Positions 38,571 through 51,656 of a stretch of 64,000 bases of DNA are shown here, piece by piece; the stretch's first letter is position 1; each line of letters opens with the position of its first letter. Below the pieces are notes generated by a model. It was not told the DNA's origin and did no database searches. It saw nothing but the letters and a program-made list of their open reading frames with translations. Source of the DNA: Pogonophryne albipinna (Eukaryota > Chordata > Actinopteri > Perciformes > Artedidraconidae); contig JAPTMU010000030.1 of NCBI GenBank assembly GCA_028583405.1, positions 256,001 through 320,000 of the forward strand. The letters run 5' to 3'. Both the position numbers and the translations under genes were made by a program.

Positions 38571-41500
38571 ATTTAAAGAGTCCTCTCCTGCTGATGTTCA
38601 GGTGTATATCAGTATGTAGTGTCTCTACTTTAAAGAGTCCTCTCCTGCTGATGTTCAGGTGTATATCAGTATGTAGTGTCTCTACTTTAAAGAGTCCTCT
38701 CCTGCTGATGTTCAGGTGTATATCAGTATGTAGTGTCTCTACTTTAAAGAGTCCTCTCCTGCTGATGTTCAGGTGTATATCAGTATGTAGTGTCTCTACT
38801 TTAAAGAGTCCTCTCCTGCTGATGTTCAGGTGTATATCAGTATGTAGTGTCTCTACTTTAAAGAGTCCTCTCCTGCTGATGTTCAGGTGTATATCAGTAT
38901 GTAGTGTCTCTACTTTAAAGTGTCCTCTCCTGCTGATGTTCAGGTGTATATCAGTATGTAGTGTCTCTACTTTAAAGAGTCCTCTCCTGATGATGTTCAG
39001 GTGTATATCAGTATGTAGTGTCCCTACTTTAAAGAGTCCTCTCCTGCTGATGTTCAGGTGTAAATCAGTGTGTAGTGTCTCTACTTTAAAGAGTCCTCTC
39101 CTGCTGATGTTCAGGTGTATATCAGTATGTAGTGTCTCTACTTTAAAGAGTCCTCTCCTGCTGATGTTCAGGTGTATATCAGTATGTAGTGTCTCTACTT
39201 TAAAGAGTCCTCTCCTGCTGATGTTCAGATGTATATCAGTATGTAGTGTCTCTACTTTAAAGAGTCTTCTCCTGCTGATGTTCAGGTGTATATCAGTATG
39301 TAGTGTCTCTACTTTAAAGAGTCCTCTCCTGCTGATGTTCAGGTGTATATCAGTATGTAGTGTCTCTACTTTAAAGAGTCCTCTCCAGCTGATGTTCAGG
39401 TGTATATCAGTATGTAGTGTCTCTACTTTAAAGAGTCCTCTCCTGCTGATGTTCAGGTGTATATCAGTATAGTGTCTCTACTTTAAAGAGTCCTCTCCTG
39501 CTGATGTTCAGGTGTATATCAGTATGTAGTGTCTCTACTTTAAAGAGTCCTCTCCTGCTGATGTTCAGATGTATATCAGTATAGTGTCTCTACTTTAAAG
39601 AGTCCTCTCCAGCTGATGTTCAGGTGTATATCAGTATGTAGTGTCTCTACTTTAAAGAGTCCTCTCCTGCTGATGTTCAGGTGTATATCAGTATGTAGTG
39701 TCTCTACTTTAAAGAGTCCTCTCCTGCTGATGTTCAGGTGTATATCAGTATAGTGTCTCTACTTTAAAGAGTCCTCTCCTGCTGATGTTCAGGTGTATAT
39801 CAGTATGTAGTGTCTCTACTTTAAAGAGTCCTCTCCTGCTGATGTTCAGATGTATATCAGTATATTGTCTCTACTTTAAAGAGTCCTCTCCAGCTGATGT
39901 TCAGGTGTATATCAGTATGTAGTGTCTCTACTTTAAAGAGTCCTCTCCTGCTGATGTTCAGGTGTATATCAGTATAGTGTCTCTACTTTAAAGAGTCCTC
40001 TCCTGCTGATGTTCAGGTGTATATCAGTATGTAGTGTCTCTACTTTAAAGAGTCCTCTCCTGCTGATGTTCAGATGTATATCAGTATCGTGTCTCTACTT
40101 TAAAGAGTCCTCTCCAGCTGATGTTCAGGTGTATATCAGTATGTAGTGTCTCTACTTTAAAGAGTCCTCTCCTGCTGATGTTCAGGTGTATATCAGTATG
40201 TAGTGTCTCTACTTTAAAGAGTCCTCTCCTGCTGATGTTCAGGTGTATATCAGTATAGTGTCTCTACTTTAAAGAGTCCTCTCCTGCTGATGTTCAGGTG
40301 TATATCAGTATGTAGTGTCTTTACTTTAAAGAGTCCTCTCCTGCTGATGTTCAGGTGTATATCAGTATGTAGTGTCTCTTCTTTAAAGAGTCCTCACCTG
40401 ATGATGTTCAGGTGTATATCAGTATGTAGTGTCTTTACTTTAAAGAGTCCTCTCCTGCTGATGTTCAGGTGTATATCAGTATGTAGTGTCTCTACTTTAA
40501 AGAGTCCTCTCCTGCTGATGTTCAGGTGTATATCAGTATGTAGTGTCTCTACTTTAAAGAGTCCTCTCCTGCTGATGTTCAGGTGTATATCAGTATGTAG
40601 TGTCTCTACTTTAAAGAGTCCTCTCCTGCTGATGTTCAGGTGTATATCAGTATGTAGTGTCTCTACTTTAAAGAGTCCTCTCCTGCTGATGTTCAGGTGT
40701 ATATCAGTATGTAGTGTCTCTACTTTAAAGAGTCCTCTCCTGCTGATGTTCAGGTGTATATCAGTATGTAGTGTCTCTACTTTAAAGAGTCCTCTCCTGC
40801 TGATGTTCAGGTGTATATCAGTATGTAGCGTCTCTACTTTAAAGAGTCCTCTCCTGCTGATGTTCAGGTGTATATCAGTATGTAGCGTCTCTACTTTAAA
40901 GAGTCCTCTCCTGCTGATGTTCAGGTGTATATCAGTATGTAGCGTCTCTACTTTAAAGAGTCCTCTCCAGCTGATGTTCAGGTGTATATCAGTATGTAGT
41001 GTCTCTACTTTAAAGAGTCCTCTCCTGCTGATGTTCAGGTGTATATCAGTATGTAGTGTCTCTACTTTAAAGAGTCCTCTCCTGCTGATGTTCAGGTGTA
41101 TATCAGTATGTAGTGTCTCTACTTTAAAGAGTCCTCTCCTGCTGATGTTCAGGTGTATATCAGTATGTAGTGTCTCTACTTTAAAGAGTCCTCTCCTGCT
41201 GATGTTCAGGTGTATATCAGTATGTAGTGTCTCTACTTTAAAGAGTCCTCTCCTGCTGATGTTCAGGTGTATATCAGTATGTAGTGTCTCTACTTTAAAG
41301 AGTCCTCTCCTGCTGATGTTCAGGTGTATATCAGTATGTAGCGTCTCTACTTTAAAGAGTCCTCTCCTGCTGATGTTCAGGTGTATATCAGTATGTAGCG
41401 TCTCTACTTTAAAGAGTCCTCTCCAGCTGATGTTCAGGTGTATATCAGTATGTAGTGTCTCTACTTTAAAGAGTCCTCTCCTGATGATGTTCAGGTGTAT

Positions 41501-42376
41501 ATCAGTATGTAGTGTCTCTACTTTAAAGAGTCCTCTCCTGCTGATGTTCAGGTGTATATCAGTATGTAGTGTCTCTACTTTAAAGAGTCCTCTCCTGCTG
41601 ATGTTCAGGTGTATATCAGTATGTAGCGTCTCTACTTTAAAGAGTCCTCTCCTGCTGATGTTCAGGTGTATATCAGTATGTAGCGTCTCTACTTTAAAGA
41701 GTCCTCTCCTGCTGATGTTCAGGTGTATATCAGTATGTAGCGTCTCTACTTTAAAGAGTCCTCTCCAGCTGATGTTCAGGTGTATATCAGTATGTAGTGT
41801 CTCTACTTTAAAGAGTCCTCTCCTGCTGATGTTCAGGTGTATATCAGTATGTAGTGTCTCTACTTTAAAGAGTCCTCTCCTGCTGATGTTCAGGTGTATA
41901 TCAGTATGTAGTGTCTCTACTTTAAAGAGTCCTCTCCTGCTGATGTTCAGGTGTATATCAGTATGTAGTGTCTCTACTTTAAAGAGTCCTCTCCTGCTGA
42001 TGTTCAGGTGTATATCAGTATGTAGTGTCTCTACTTTAAAGAGTCCTCTCCTGCTGATGTTCAGGTGTATATCAGTATGTAGTGTCTCTACTTTAAAGAG
42101 TCCTCTCCTGCTGATGTTCAGGTGTATATCAGTATGTAGCGTCTCTACTTTAAAGAGTCCTCTCCTGCTGATGTTCAGGTGTATATCAGTATGTAGCGTC
42201 TCTACTTTAAAGAGTCCTCTCCAGCTGATGTTCAGGTGTATATCAGTATGTAGTGTCTCTACTTTAAAGAGTCCTCTCCTGATGATGTTCAGGTGTATAT
42301 CAGTATGTAGTGTCTCTACTTTAAAGAGTCCTCTCCTGATGATGTTCAGGTGTATATCAGTATGTAGTGTCTCTAC
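38571..42376 (+). repeat. 57-bp minisatellite array 2 (about 67 units, 3.8 kb)
   Basis: It has the same unit as array 1. Three sections can be told apart by variants. At 38571-39470 units are in full register. At 39470-40260 several units lack two bases (cagtatagtgtctc), breaking the frame. At 40290-42376 all units are full length, and a 14-unit (798 bp) block is duplicated. The open frames of 736 codons (+) and 700 codons (-) arise only because the unit is 19 codons without a stop. The 19-residue repeats they would make have no gene context. Confidence 0.98.
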
Positions 42377-42510
42377 TGTAACATGTCTCCATGCTTTAAT
42401 GTTCAAAAAGCTCTTCATTTTTCTCATACTGCCTGTGCTGCAGCACCTCTTTTCTGATTGGTTAGCTGGCCGGCTCTGTTGTGATTGGTCAACCACTTAG
42501 AGATGTCTGT
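42377..42510 (+). mobile_element. MITE body fragment attached to array 2
   Basis: After the last unit follow acatgtctccatgctttaat, ctcatactgcctgtgctgca and ctgattggttagctggccgg, as in the elements at 14.0 kb and 58.4 kb. A segment (caccctctgtctgaaacca and onward) is deleted and the right terminus is missing. Confidence 0.8.
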
Positions 42511-43960
42511 AATCTTCATGCAGCGCTATTGCTTTGTATGCAGACTCCAGCAGTTCATTAGTTATCGCTTGGTGGACCTTATAAACTTGTATTTCCTCTT
42601 TATTTTGGGAGGACTGCTTCCTTACGCCTGCAGCTGCATGAGACTCCATCAAAATCCCACATTGCTAGTTTTCTCCCGACTAGAGGAACCATCATTTCTC
42701 CGCTGAGCTCTGGCCATGTGATGATAAGTGGACATCAGATCGTCCTGCAGACTTTTACTGCGGACTCTCCAGGATACAGTATCTCCTAGGGATTGCAACG
42801 AGGCAATGCATGAAGAGAGGAAAAAGTCAGACTCTCAGGCCTCTCGTAAACTGTCGATAATAATATCTCTTATCTTTTTACTCTGTCAACAAGTTCAAAA
42901 AAGCAGTGCACACAGCAGAAATGCACTGTGATATCAACACACACACATAAACACAATCACACATGCGTACAGTAAATAAAAGATATGGCTTGCTTTGCAC
43001 AAACAGTCTTAAAACAGTAGGGGAATAATCTAACTGGTGATAATGAGATGCTAGAAGATACATTTTAGGTCATATATACAAGGACATGCACTGATAAGAA
43101 TCCTTAGCAAATGAAAGCAACTTTTGTCCACTTTGCTGAAGTACGTTCACTATGCATTAAGCCTGCATTTAAATATGCCTTTGACTTTTTCTGCCCTCAC
43201 ACAACTTTCTTAAAAAGTGATTACGCAGCAATTGACTGTCTTCATAGCGATAAGCAGCTTATAGCCAGTCAATCATGTGTTCCCTGCACTGTGTATCTCT
43301 TCCTCTTGGCTTTTTCTCTGCTTGCTAGCACAGCGTAGAGCTTATTACTACCAAACAGCTCAGGAAAATTAAAAGTAATAAATCAAATAACACCAGATCA
43401 GCATTTATTCACTGTGTGACATTAGGCTTGAGGACAAAGCTGTATTATTTCAAAATGCACTGCTCAAACAACCAAAAACGGACTCTCAAAGTGTCCATCA
43501 CTGTGTGTGTGTGAGAGCTGATGGATCTAAGTGGCTCCATACGGTCCCAGCTTTGGGGAGGTGGGTGCTGCTGGAGCTGATAAGTGATGCAGGTGGTGGA
43601 GGGATGTGAAATGGGCCCTGAGGAGGGGGAGCCACTCTGAGGATCCTGGGAACAGAAGAGCCTCTGTCCCAGGCTTTATCTGAGAAACCTGCTGGCTGTG
43701 GGGGTCAGTGGGTGGACTGGAGCCAAGCTTTGAGGCTCTGTGGTGCAGAAAGGTACCGTGGTCCACAGGTGCAAACGTGCTACAAGGCCTTTAGGAGAAC
43801 TGGCTGCAGCTTCAGAAACAATGCAAATAAATAAACACAAATGTACCAAAACACATGAAGAAACATCTTCAGCAACTTGACAACACATGCAGCATTTAGA
43901 GAACATTCAGCAACTTGAGGAGACATGGCAGCGTTTACTAAAAGCTGCAGAAACACAACG
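42511..43960. other. intergenic stretch; repeat leading into the 39-bp minisatellite
   Basis: No gene is recognised. From about 43800 an interspersed fish repeat (caacttgacaacacatgcag) leads into the 39-bp array, suggesting the array grew inside that element. The purine-rich segment at 43530-43790 has a short minus-strand frame without recognisable content. Confidence 0.4.
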
Positions 43961-44739
43961 GAGACCAGGGGACACTAAAGAGTGACACACACAGCTGGGA
44001 GACCAGGGGACACTAAAGAGTAACGCACACAGCTGGGAGACCAGGGGACACTAAAGAGTGACGCACACAGCTGGGAGACCAGGGGACACTCAAGAGTGAC
44101 GCACACAGCTGGGAGACCAGGGGACACTAAAGAGTGACGCACACAGCTCGGAGACCAGGGGACACTAAAGAGTGACGCACACAGCTGGGAGACCAGGGGA
44201 CACTAAAGAGTGACGCACACAGCTGGGAGACCAGGGGACACTAAAGAGTGACGCACACAGCTGGGAGACCAGGGGACACTAAAGAGTGACGCACACAGCT
44301 GGGAGACCAGGGGACACTAAAGAGTGACGCACACAGCTGGGAGACCAGGGGACACTAAAGAGTGACGCACACAGCTGGGAGACCAGGGGACACTAAAGAG
44401 TGACGCACACAGCTGGGAGACCAGGGGACACTAAAGAGTGACGCACACAGCTCGGAGACCAGGGGACACTAAAGAGTGACGCACACAGCTGGGAGACCAG
44501 GGGACACTAAAGAGTGACGCACACAGCTGGGAGACCAGGGGACACTAAAGAGTGACGCACACAGCTGGGAGACCAGGGGACACTAAAGAGTGACGCACAC
44601 AGCTGGGAGACCAGGGGACACTAAAGAGTGACGCACACAGCTGGGAGACCAGGGGACACTAAAGAGTGACGCACACAGCTGGGAGACCAGGGGACACTAA
44701 AGAGTGACGCACACAGCTGGGAGACCAGGGGACACTAAA
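43961..44739 (+). repeat. 39-bp minisatellite, about 20 units
   Basis: The unit is gaccaggggacactaaagag then tgacgcacacagctgggag. Copies are nearly identical; two carry ctcggag instead of ctgggag. These lie about 312 bp (8 units) apart, which hints at a higher-order step. Confidence 0.97.
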
Positions 44740-47700
44740 AAGGAAACTTACCTAAAATGTTTTCTGGGCTTATTTGAACAATGTGGTCACATGACTCAGA
44801 TAACTTCTGATGTCACTGCAGATCTGCCATTTGTATATCCATCGATGTAGAAGGGGCTGCAGGGTTTGTGAATAAGAACCAGAGAAAGGAGCAAGAAATG
44901 CATGCTTAAACTGTAATGGTGTGAGAGCATTCTTCCCCTCACCCTATTCTTTACCTGAAACACATGGTGTGCGTATATTTTCAAGAGATTCCTTCGTGGA
45001 ATCACAAGAATGCAGGTGAGAGGAAGCAAGAAGGGGAACCATTACGGTGTGGTTTCAGCAATGGAAATGTTGCAGCTTTCCCATGGGAGAGCAGGAGAAA
45101 TACTGAGTGCCGGCAAAGTTTAATAGTTTCGCCACAATGGGGCTATACTGCACAGCCAGCAGGGACCAGATCACGGGGTGTGTGAGGTGTGTGTGTGTGT
45201 GTGTGTGTGTATGTGGGCACAATGCTAACTGCACAGCAGAGCCAGTGATTGATGTAACTCTGTGTTACCTGCCATGGCATCATATTGCCCAGTGGAGTTA
45301 TTGGCCTCCGCGCTGTAATCACCCCCCCCCCCCTCTCCCTGCAGCACTCACAGCATGCTAACTTAACGACCTACACTATAAAACGTCAACAGGAAGGGGA
45401 GGGCATCGGGAGTCCTTATTACAGAGAGTAACAACTTTAAAGCTGCTATAATAATCAATAGTTTCAAATGAACAATGGATCAAATGACTACATGTAATGT
45501 GAAAGTAACGACAGAGAAAAGGCACCTGACCTTGCAGCTCGCCTCACTTCTTAGGATGGGTCTTTGTTAAAGATATTAGCATCCCTTTCGATATGCAGAT
45601 GGCCTCTGATGCCCAGTACAACAGCAAGTTAGCAACTAGCTGCTAAACATTTAGCAGCTACAGACACAAATATGTCCCTCAGAAGTTGGTCGAGACCTAA
45701 ATAGAGCTCAAATTGAAATGTCTCCAAAGTCAAAAAGCTGTAAATAAATGTAGTAGTTGACAGGTTATCATAAAACACATTTAAATCTAGTGGTTGTCCA
45801 AACTGTCTTGCAAATTAAACTTGTCGAATGGCGAGTCCATTAAGAGCCTATAATTAATGTCAATGTCAATCCTTCTTACTTCCTCTAAATAAGTTACAGT
45901 CCTTCAAAACAATAGTCAAAGCCAATTCAGAGGCATGACCTCCCTAGCATGAAATTGGTGCTTTGTCTGTACCCACCATGAACAACTAGAGAGTGGTCTA
46001 TTCATCGGACAGGAACAAAGCAGCTCCTTCAAGTGCTATTAAGTTAAATACTAATTCCCTTCTGGCTATATGTACTCTGCCCTGTCCTCTTTGGGAGCTT
46101 ACCCTTTGCTCCATGGTAGGTCTGAAACACATTTGTTTTAACACAAGTCTAAAAATAGCAGAGGGGGAGAAAATAATTTTTTTTAGCCTCAGGATCTAGC
46201 CGGAGTCTACCGGGGCCCGAGCTCTCTGATTGGCTATTAATGACATCATCCCCAGGGCGAGCGCGACGGTGTCATCAGTGCTGAAGCATTTCAGTGATGT
46301 AATTCAGGGAGTAGCACCCCTTCTTTCTCCCCCTTATCCTTCCTCTCTTTAACTCCTTTCTCCATCTCCACTTTCATTACGCCCTTTCAGCTAAAAATGC
46401 ATCCATCCCACCTGTTTATTAGCGCTTACAAACGGAGATTACAGTAAAGCTCGGAGCAAGAGGAGAACTTTTACAGTTCCTAATCCTGTCTGTGTCCTGC
46501 AGCTGTAATTAAAATATTGATTGGAGATCAAGCCTGGATTTTTCCCACGAGGTGTGAATAAAGACGTGAAAATCCAGGTGCGTGACGTCGTTAATGTAAC
46601 TGTTATGGATAAAGAGCACAAGCACTATTCGTAATCACTATCGAAAGGGTGTAATGGGATCACTTTCCCTACAGAAACAACATCTAACTTACATGAAAAA
46701 GGTACTAAATTCACCCGAATGTGTTTCCAACATCTGAGTGTTCCCTTGATTTATTCAGACCATTTTTGGCTCGCCCTTCACATCTGCTTTTTAATCACAA
46801 TTTGTGTGTGTGTGTTCTGGGCAAGCATCCAGCGCTCAAGCGGATTAGCGGGGGGACTCTACCCCTGATCAAAGCAGCGCAGAATCCAGTTTACTGGGAC
46901 TGACTGTGTAACACATAACCCCCGTGGAAATGATACTGTGTAGATGCTTCAAAAAGCCCAATGTAGACCTCCGACTGCAATGCAGCACGGACGCTTTCAA
47001 AAAGGGACTTGTTTCTCAGATGTCCTCACGATCATTCGGACACATTCTGGTCAAAGGGAACAACTCTGCGGGAAATCAGAGAAGCAACACTCAAACGAAG
47101 AGCTGTCAACAAGCATGCAGCTGCTCTGTAGAAACTTGCATTGACTGGTTGTTGCTGAAAAGACTCCTGGGAATCTCGAGAATCCTCCAGCGACATGGGG
47201 AAATGTTTTGGTTCAGAGCTTACAACAACAAAAAGCTCAACGTAGCAGAAAGATTATTTCACCGTGCCAGCAGGGAAGATAATATTGACTGTGTTTACAG
47301 AACGAACACAATCAAGAAGTCTGCGGTTGGTATGGCTCATGGCTCATTAGCAGCTATGTGAAAAATAATACTTTGAGTAATGGGAAAGGAGTCGCTCGTG
47401 GTGACAAATCCACTGAGAATTCCTCTGCAGTTCCTCTGAGACTTACTGTAATTCTGTTTCCAGCAGCAACAGGAAGTGTGTTTGAAGAATAAAGCCCCGA
47501 TAAACCCACTGTTCATCACTTGCCCAGCATCACAAGTTAATAGCTGGGGGACATATGTGGAGAAATGTGACGCTTCACAGTCAGATATACCTCTCATGAG
47601 ATGCTGAAATCAAACACAGTGAATATTGGACTTTCTTTGAGTCAGATTACCAATATCAAAACTCCAATTAATGTTGTTGCGTCATCTGGATGTTTAAGGA

Positions 47701-48586
47701 GACAACAGTTGCTAAAACTTTTTTAAAAGGACCCTATTATGGTTATTTTCCCATTTCCTCAACCTGAACATCAGCATGTCCTCTTTAAAGATTACAGATA
47801 TCTTTTCTGTCAACTTAATGTGTATGGGCATTTGTCACAACTGTTGACTATTCAAGCAGTAAAAACACTCCTAAGCTGCAACATACTTCAGATTGTTTGT
47901 ACATAATTCCTTACTGCACATGCACAAGTCTATTGACTCTAAATGGGGCCCCCGTGTTTTATTGATGCACCACCACCAAATTCAAATAGAGAAAGTGATG
48001 AAGCCGTTCTCCAGCTCCGCAGAGAGTCCTCCATCAAACTGTCTGAGCTTGACTGAGCGTCCAAATGGGACGTGTCTGAGTCTAATAATAAAAAGGCCTC
48101 CTCTGGATCTGTCTGCCTGAACAGATCCTGACGAGCTGCTTGGCTAATATCACAGGAAGCTCCGACAGACGGGAAATAGGAATTGATATCTTAATACGCG
48201 AACAAACCCACGTCGAGCACATTCCTGCTATTAAATGCCTCGGTGTGTGATTATCAGTCAGGCAACTCGCCACATTTCAACACGGCTTCACGTGCACACA
48301 CGTGCTGATATGTACACACACCAACACACACAGGCTTCATTATGTACGTGGTTATTTTGCGATGCCTCTGAGGCTAACCACCGGCTAATGGCTTTAGCAT
48401 GTGCCTGGCAGCCCATTGGCTTCTGTGGTCTCCAGGTTTTTTGGAGAGCTGATATAAAAGCGGAGCATTGTTGTGTCGCTGCCGGTGAGGAACAACACTG
48501 TTGTGAAAGGAAACCCGGACGGGAAGGAAACCTCGAAAACAAAGTGCTAAGAAAAGGTGATCGAGACCTACGGATCTGTGTGTGTT

Positions 48587-48627
<41 letters not shown>

Positions 48628-50702
48628 TTTAAAGGAGCCGTTTCCCCGTCTTCCTGCCATTATAAAAACCAATCTTGGAATGTTCTGCGGCCTCGAATTT
48701 TAAGGTAGGAGCAGAGAGGGTTCTTGGGGGAATGGAAACTCTAAGCAAACTAATTACGCCCCCCCCATTTATGGGAAATGTAATGACAGGCTTGTTATGG
48801 CTGCCCCCGTAATATAGATATCATCTGTAAAGGCCCGTTTAAAATATAACGTTGCAAAGTCAAGCTCAGACCAGAACTCTGTCACCACTGGAAATGGAAA
48901 AAAAACTAAGAGTTTTAATAATTTTCAGCAAAATATATCTTCCACACTATGGGGACATATTTTATAACACTGGCACAAACTCCTTCAGGGTGCTGAGGTG
49001 AAGAAAGGTAAAAGACTTACTACATCGTTAAAAATGTCAGGTTTTACAAGATGGCTTTCATTACTATGAGGGGAGCCTGGGGTGGAATAGATCAGTGCAA
49101 ACAGAGAGCAGTCTGAACATTTCCACAGCATCAAAAAACATACTTTCAAAGTTTAGCTTATTCCTCTGCGTCATAGATCTTCATTGTTATCCAAAAACGA
49201 TCCAAGAACTCAGACGAGAGCTTCACTATTGCACACATTTCTTTCTTTCTTCATCAAAGTTGGCCCTGTAGTTTATTTTGAGTGAATCCAACACCCAGGT
49301 GCCGCCAATTCAAGCGAGCAAGAGAGAAAATAGTCCCCAAAAAACACACTTTTGCAACTTCACTGTAACCAAATGCTGAGTCCATCACATGCAACAACAT
49401 CTTAGAGGTGTCACACTTGTATAATCCTTAATCCGGTAACTCCACATATCCTTAAACTCCTGTACGTCTGTCATCAAATTCACCCTGTAATGGTTATATT
49501 TGATAATGGCGGTTTTCCAGTGTTTACATGGCTGAGTCTATTTATCAGTCAGAGCAGGAAGCAGTTCTTTAAACACAGCATGTCGACGACAGATTTCCTC
49601 AAAAACTTCAACTCAGGTATCTGCTGTTCCTAGAATAGCTTGGCTTGAACGAAAACATCCTGTGTCCCAGGCTTTGCAGAAGATTTTCAGACTTTTATAA
49701 TCTCAAGTGTGGCTAAATGAGAGTTTGTCAGGCAAGGGAGTAATTACAAAATCATGCCGCGACAATGACTCATTAGCAAGCGGTCAATTTTCTCGATAGA
49801 GAGCGTAAAAATGTAAGGAAAAAGGGTTGTTAAATAGGGTCGGGGACAGAAGGCTCATCCATATTTAATGGGATTAGGCAGATTTAATACTCAAATTTAA
49901 ACTTCTACTTCATTACTTTGAGAGGACAGGAAACCTCGAGAGCTTTAGTCAAAGAGTTGTACAGGCCTGACAGCCTCGTTTTACCTCGTGATCGATGTGC
50001 TGAGACGGCTGTAGACGTACGGACAAAAACATCCAACTCCTGCTCATGTGTGCACAAAGCTCGTCTGTCAGAGGACACAAACAGGCCGGGGACGTTCCTG
50101 TGTGAAGTGGGAGGAACCACGTCAAACCAAATGCCTTCAGGAGTGGACGGAGGTGTGTTTACACAGAGAGAAAAGAGCTGGGGGGGTTCATGGCGACTGA
50201 ACAGTGTCAAGACTGAGCCTGTGGGTGGGTAACATTTGTCTTACCCCCCTCCTTATGAGTGCCAGGGTCAAACAAATCCTCCACATGGCCTTATTAAGTG
50301 TTGGTTCTCCCAGTTAGAGCGTAATTGCTGTTACTTTGCATAGCTTTATCATCATTTATCTGCCAAGGGAACAGCTTTTAAGCTTTTAAATGTACTGTTG
50401 TTAACTAAAGCAACTTCTTCAGGAGAAAAACTACCAATATGTGATTAGTTTAGCCAAACTTTGCAAATGTGGGAATGTATGCAGATGAGGAGATGCTTGC
50501 TGTATGAAAGCATCCGGTCTGCTAAAAAAAAGAACATGTCAACAATGTTTTTATACTATCACTGTCTGAACGTTAGACACAGGTCCACACTGCAAGTTTA
50601 ACCATGTGTTAAATAATAACTATTTAAATGACGAGGGTCACCAATATGCTGATTGCTAGGTAGCAAGTAAGCTTTTTGGAGGGATGGATAGATGGTAAGA
50701 TA
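44740..50702. other. intergenic stretch, no gene recognised
   Basis: Small features are a (TG)n at 45189-45210, a C-run at 45321-45332, a MITE left end (aaaggaccctattatggtta) at about 47728-47800, and a (TG)n at 48589-48620. The plus-strand frame at 46924-47361 (145 codons) has no domain or exon signals I recognise. Sequence at 46390-46600 looks like a possible conserved non-coding element, unproven. Confidence 0.45.
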
Positions 50703-50990
50703 TATTTACACACGGCATCTATTGCACGTCTGTCCGTCCTGGGAGAGGGATCCCTCCTCTGTTGCTCTCCCTGAGGTTTCTCCCATGTTCCCTTTAAACT
50801 GTGGGGTTTCTCTGGAAGTTTTTCCTTGTACGATGAGAGGGTCTAAGGACAGAGGGTCTAAGGACAGAGGGTCTAAGGACAGAGGGTGTCGTATTGTCAT
50901 ACTGATATTCTGTACAAACTGTGAAGACCACTGAGACAAATGTAACATTTGTGATATTGGGCTATATAAATAAACATTGATTGATTGATA
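50703..50990 (+). mobile_element. 5'-truncated L2 LINE 3' end
   Basis: It matches the 3' UTR and tail of the LINE at 32.4-37.24 kb from ttacacacggcatctattgc to the ttgattgattga tail. Inside, a 15-bp block gtctaaggacagagg is present three times (about 50838-50884); the full-length copy has it once. Confidence 0.92.
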
Positions 50991-51656
50991 TAGAAATGTT
51001 AAGATTTGGGCAATTTGTACATCTCTTCCTACATAGCTGTGAACGATCCCATATACAGTTAATTGTTGAGCCTCAAAAGGGAGGAAATAGTGAGGAAAAA
51101 GATGAAATAGTGTTTGTCATCCAAGTAGATTATTTCCACAAGAACTAGGACATATTCCTGCATTACAATACACTTTTAAGACCAGATGTGTAACAGTTGT
51201 CTTACTGTTGGTTAACCTAAAGAGATTTTTCCAGCAGGCTCTCCGCAGTGAGGCCTACTGTCCGAAAAAAATCTAATTTCATGTCTTGGCAAATGTTCCA
51301 TTCGCTCCAGCAGCGCCGACGTCACGACAGGAAGCATGATTTTCCTCCGTGGATTATCCTTGTCACAGCAAAGCCTCCAGCATCCACTGCAGCAAATGTG
51401 AGGTCTAATGTAAGCCATCGCCCAACAGCACGGACAGAAAAAGACCGGGGAACACTTTTCCATCACCACTGCCTCCTCTACTCTGCAGGAGAGACCTTTT
51501 CTTGCATCCTACGATCTTTATTTGAAGCTGAATTTATTATCGTCTGCTTTAGATTTCTCAGGTTGACATTAGTGGCTGACAAAGGCATTTAAACCCAAAT
51601 GTGAGTAATAGAAATATCTTATCTTCCAGGACTTTAAAGGCTGCTAAAGTCCCTTA
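50991..51656. other. intergenic stretch, nothing recognised
   Basis: I see no supported feature between the LINE fragment and the Harbinger-type MITE. Confidence 0.4.

Noticed and set aside
40290..42500. 736-codon plus-strand and 700-codon minus-strand open frames
   Set aside because: They consist of a 57-bp tandem repeat with no stop in 19 codons. Both strands are open, there is no splice or start context, and related units elsewhere are transposon ends.
43527..43766. Pro/His/Ser-rich minus frame as a kiaa1217 upstream exon
   Set aside because: No donor in proper phase and no similarity to known N-termini; exon 1 already has a good start codon.
46924..47361. 145-codon plus-strand frame as a gene
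   Set aside because: No family resemblance, no splice signals and no repeats to explain it, but the length is within chance for 64 kb.
48235..48621. 128-codon plus frame and its minus-strand partner
   Set aside because: It ends in a (TG)n tract and has no domain; likely chance.
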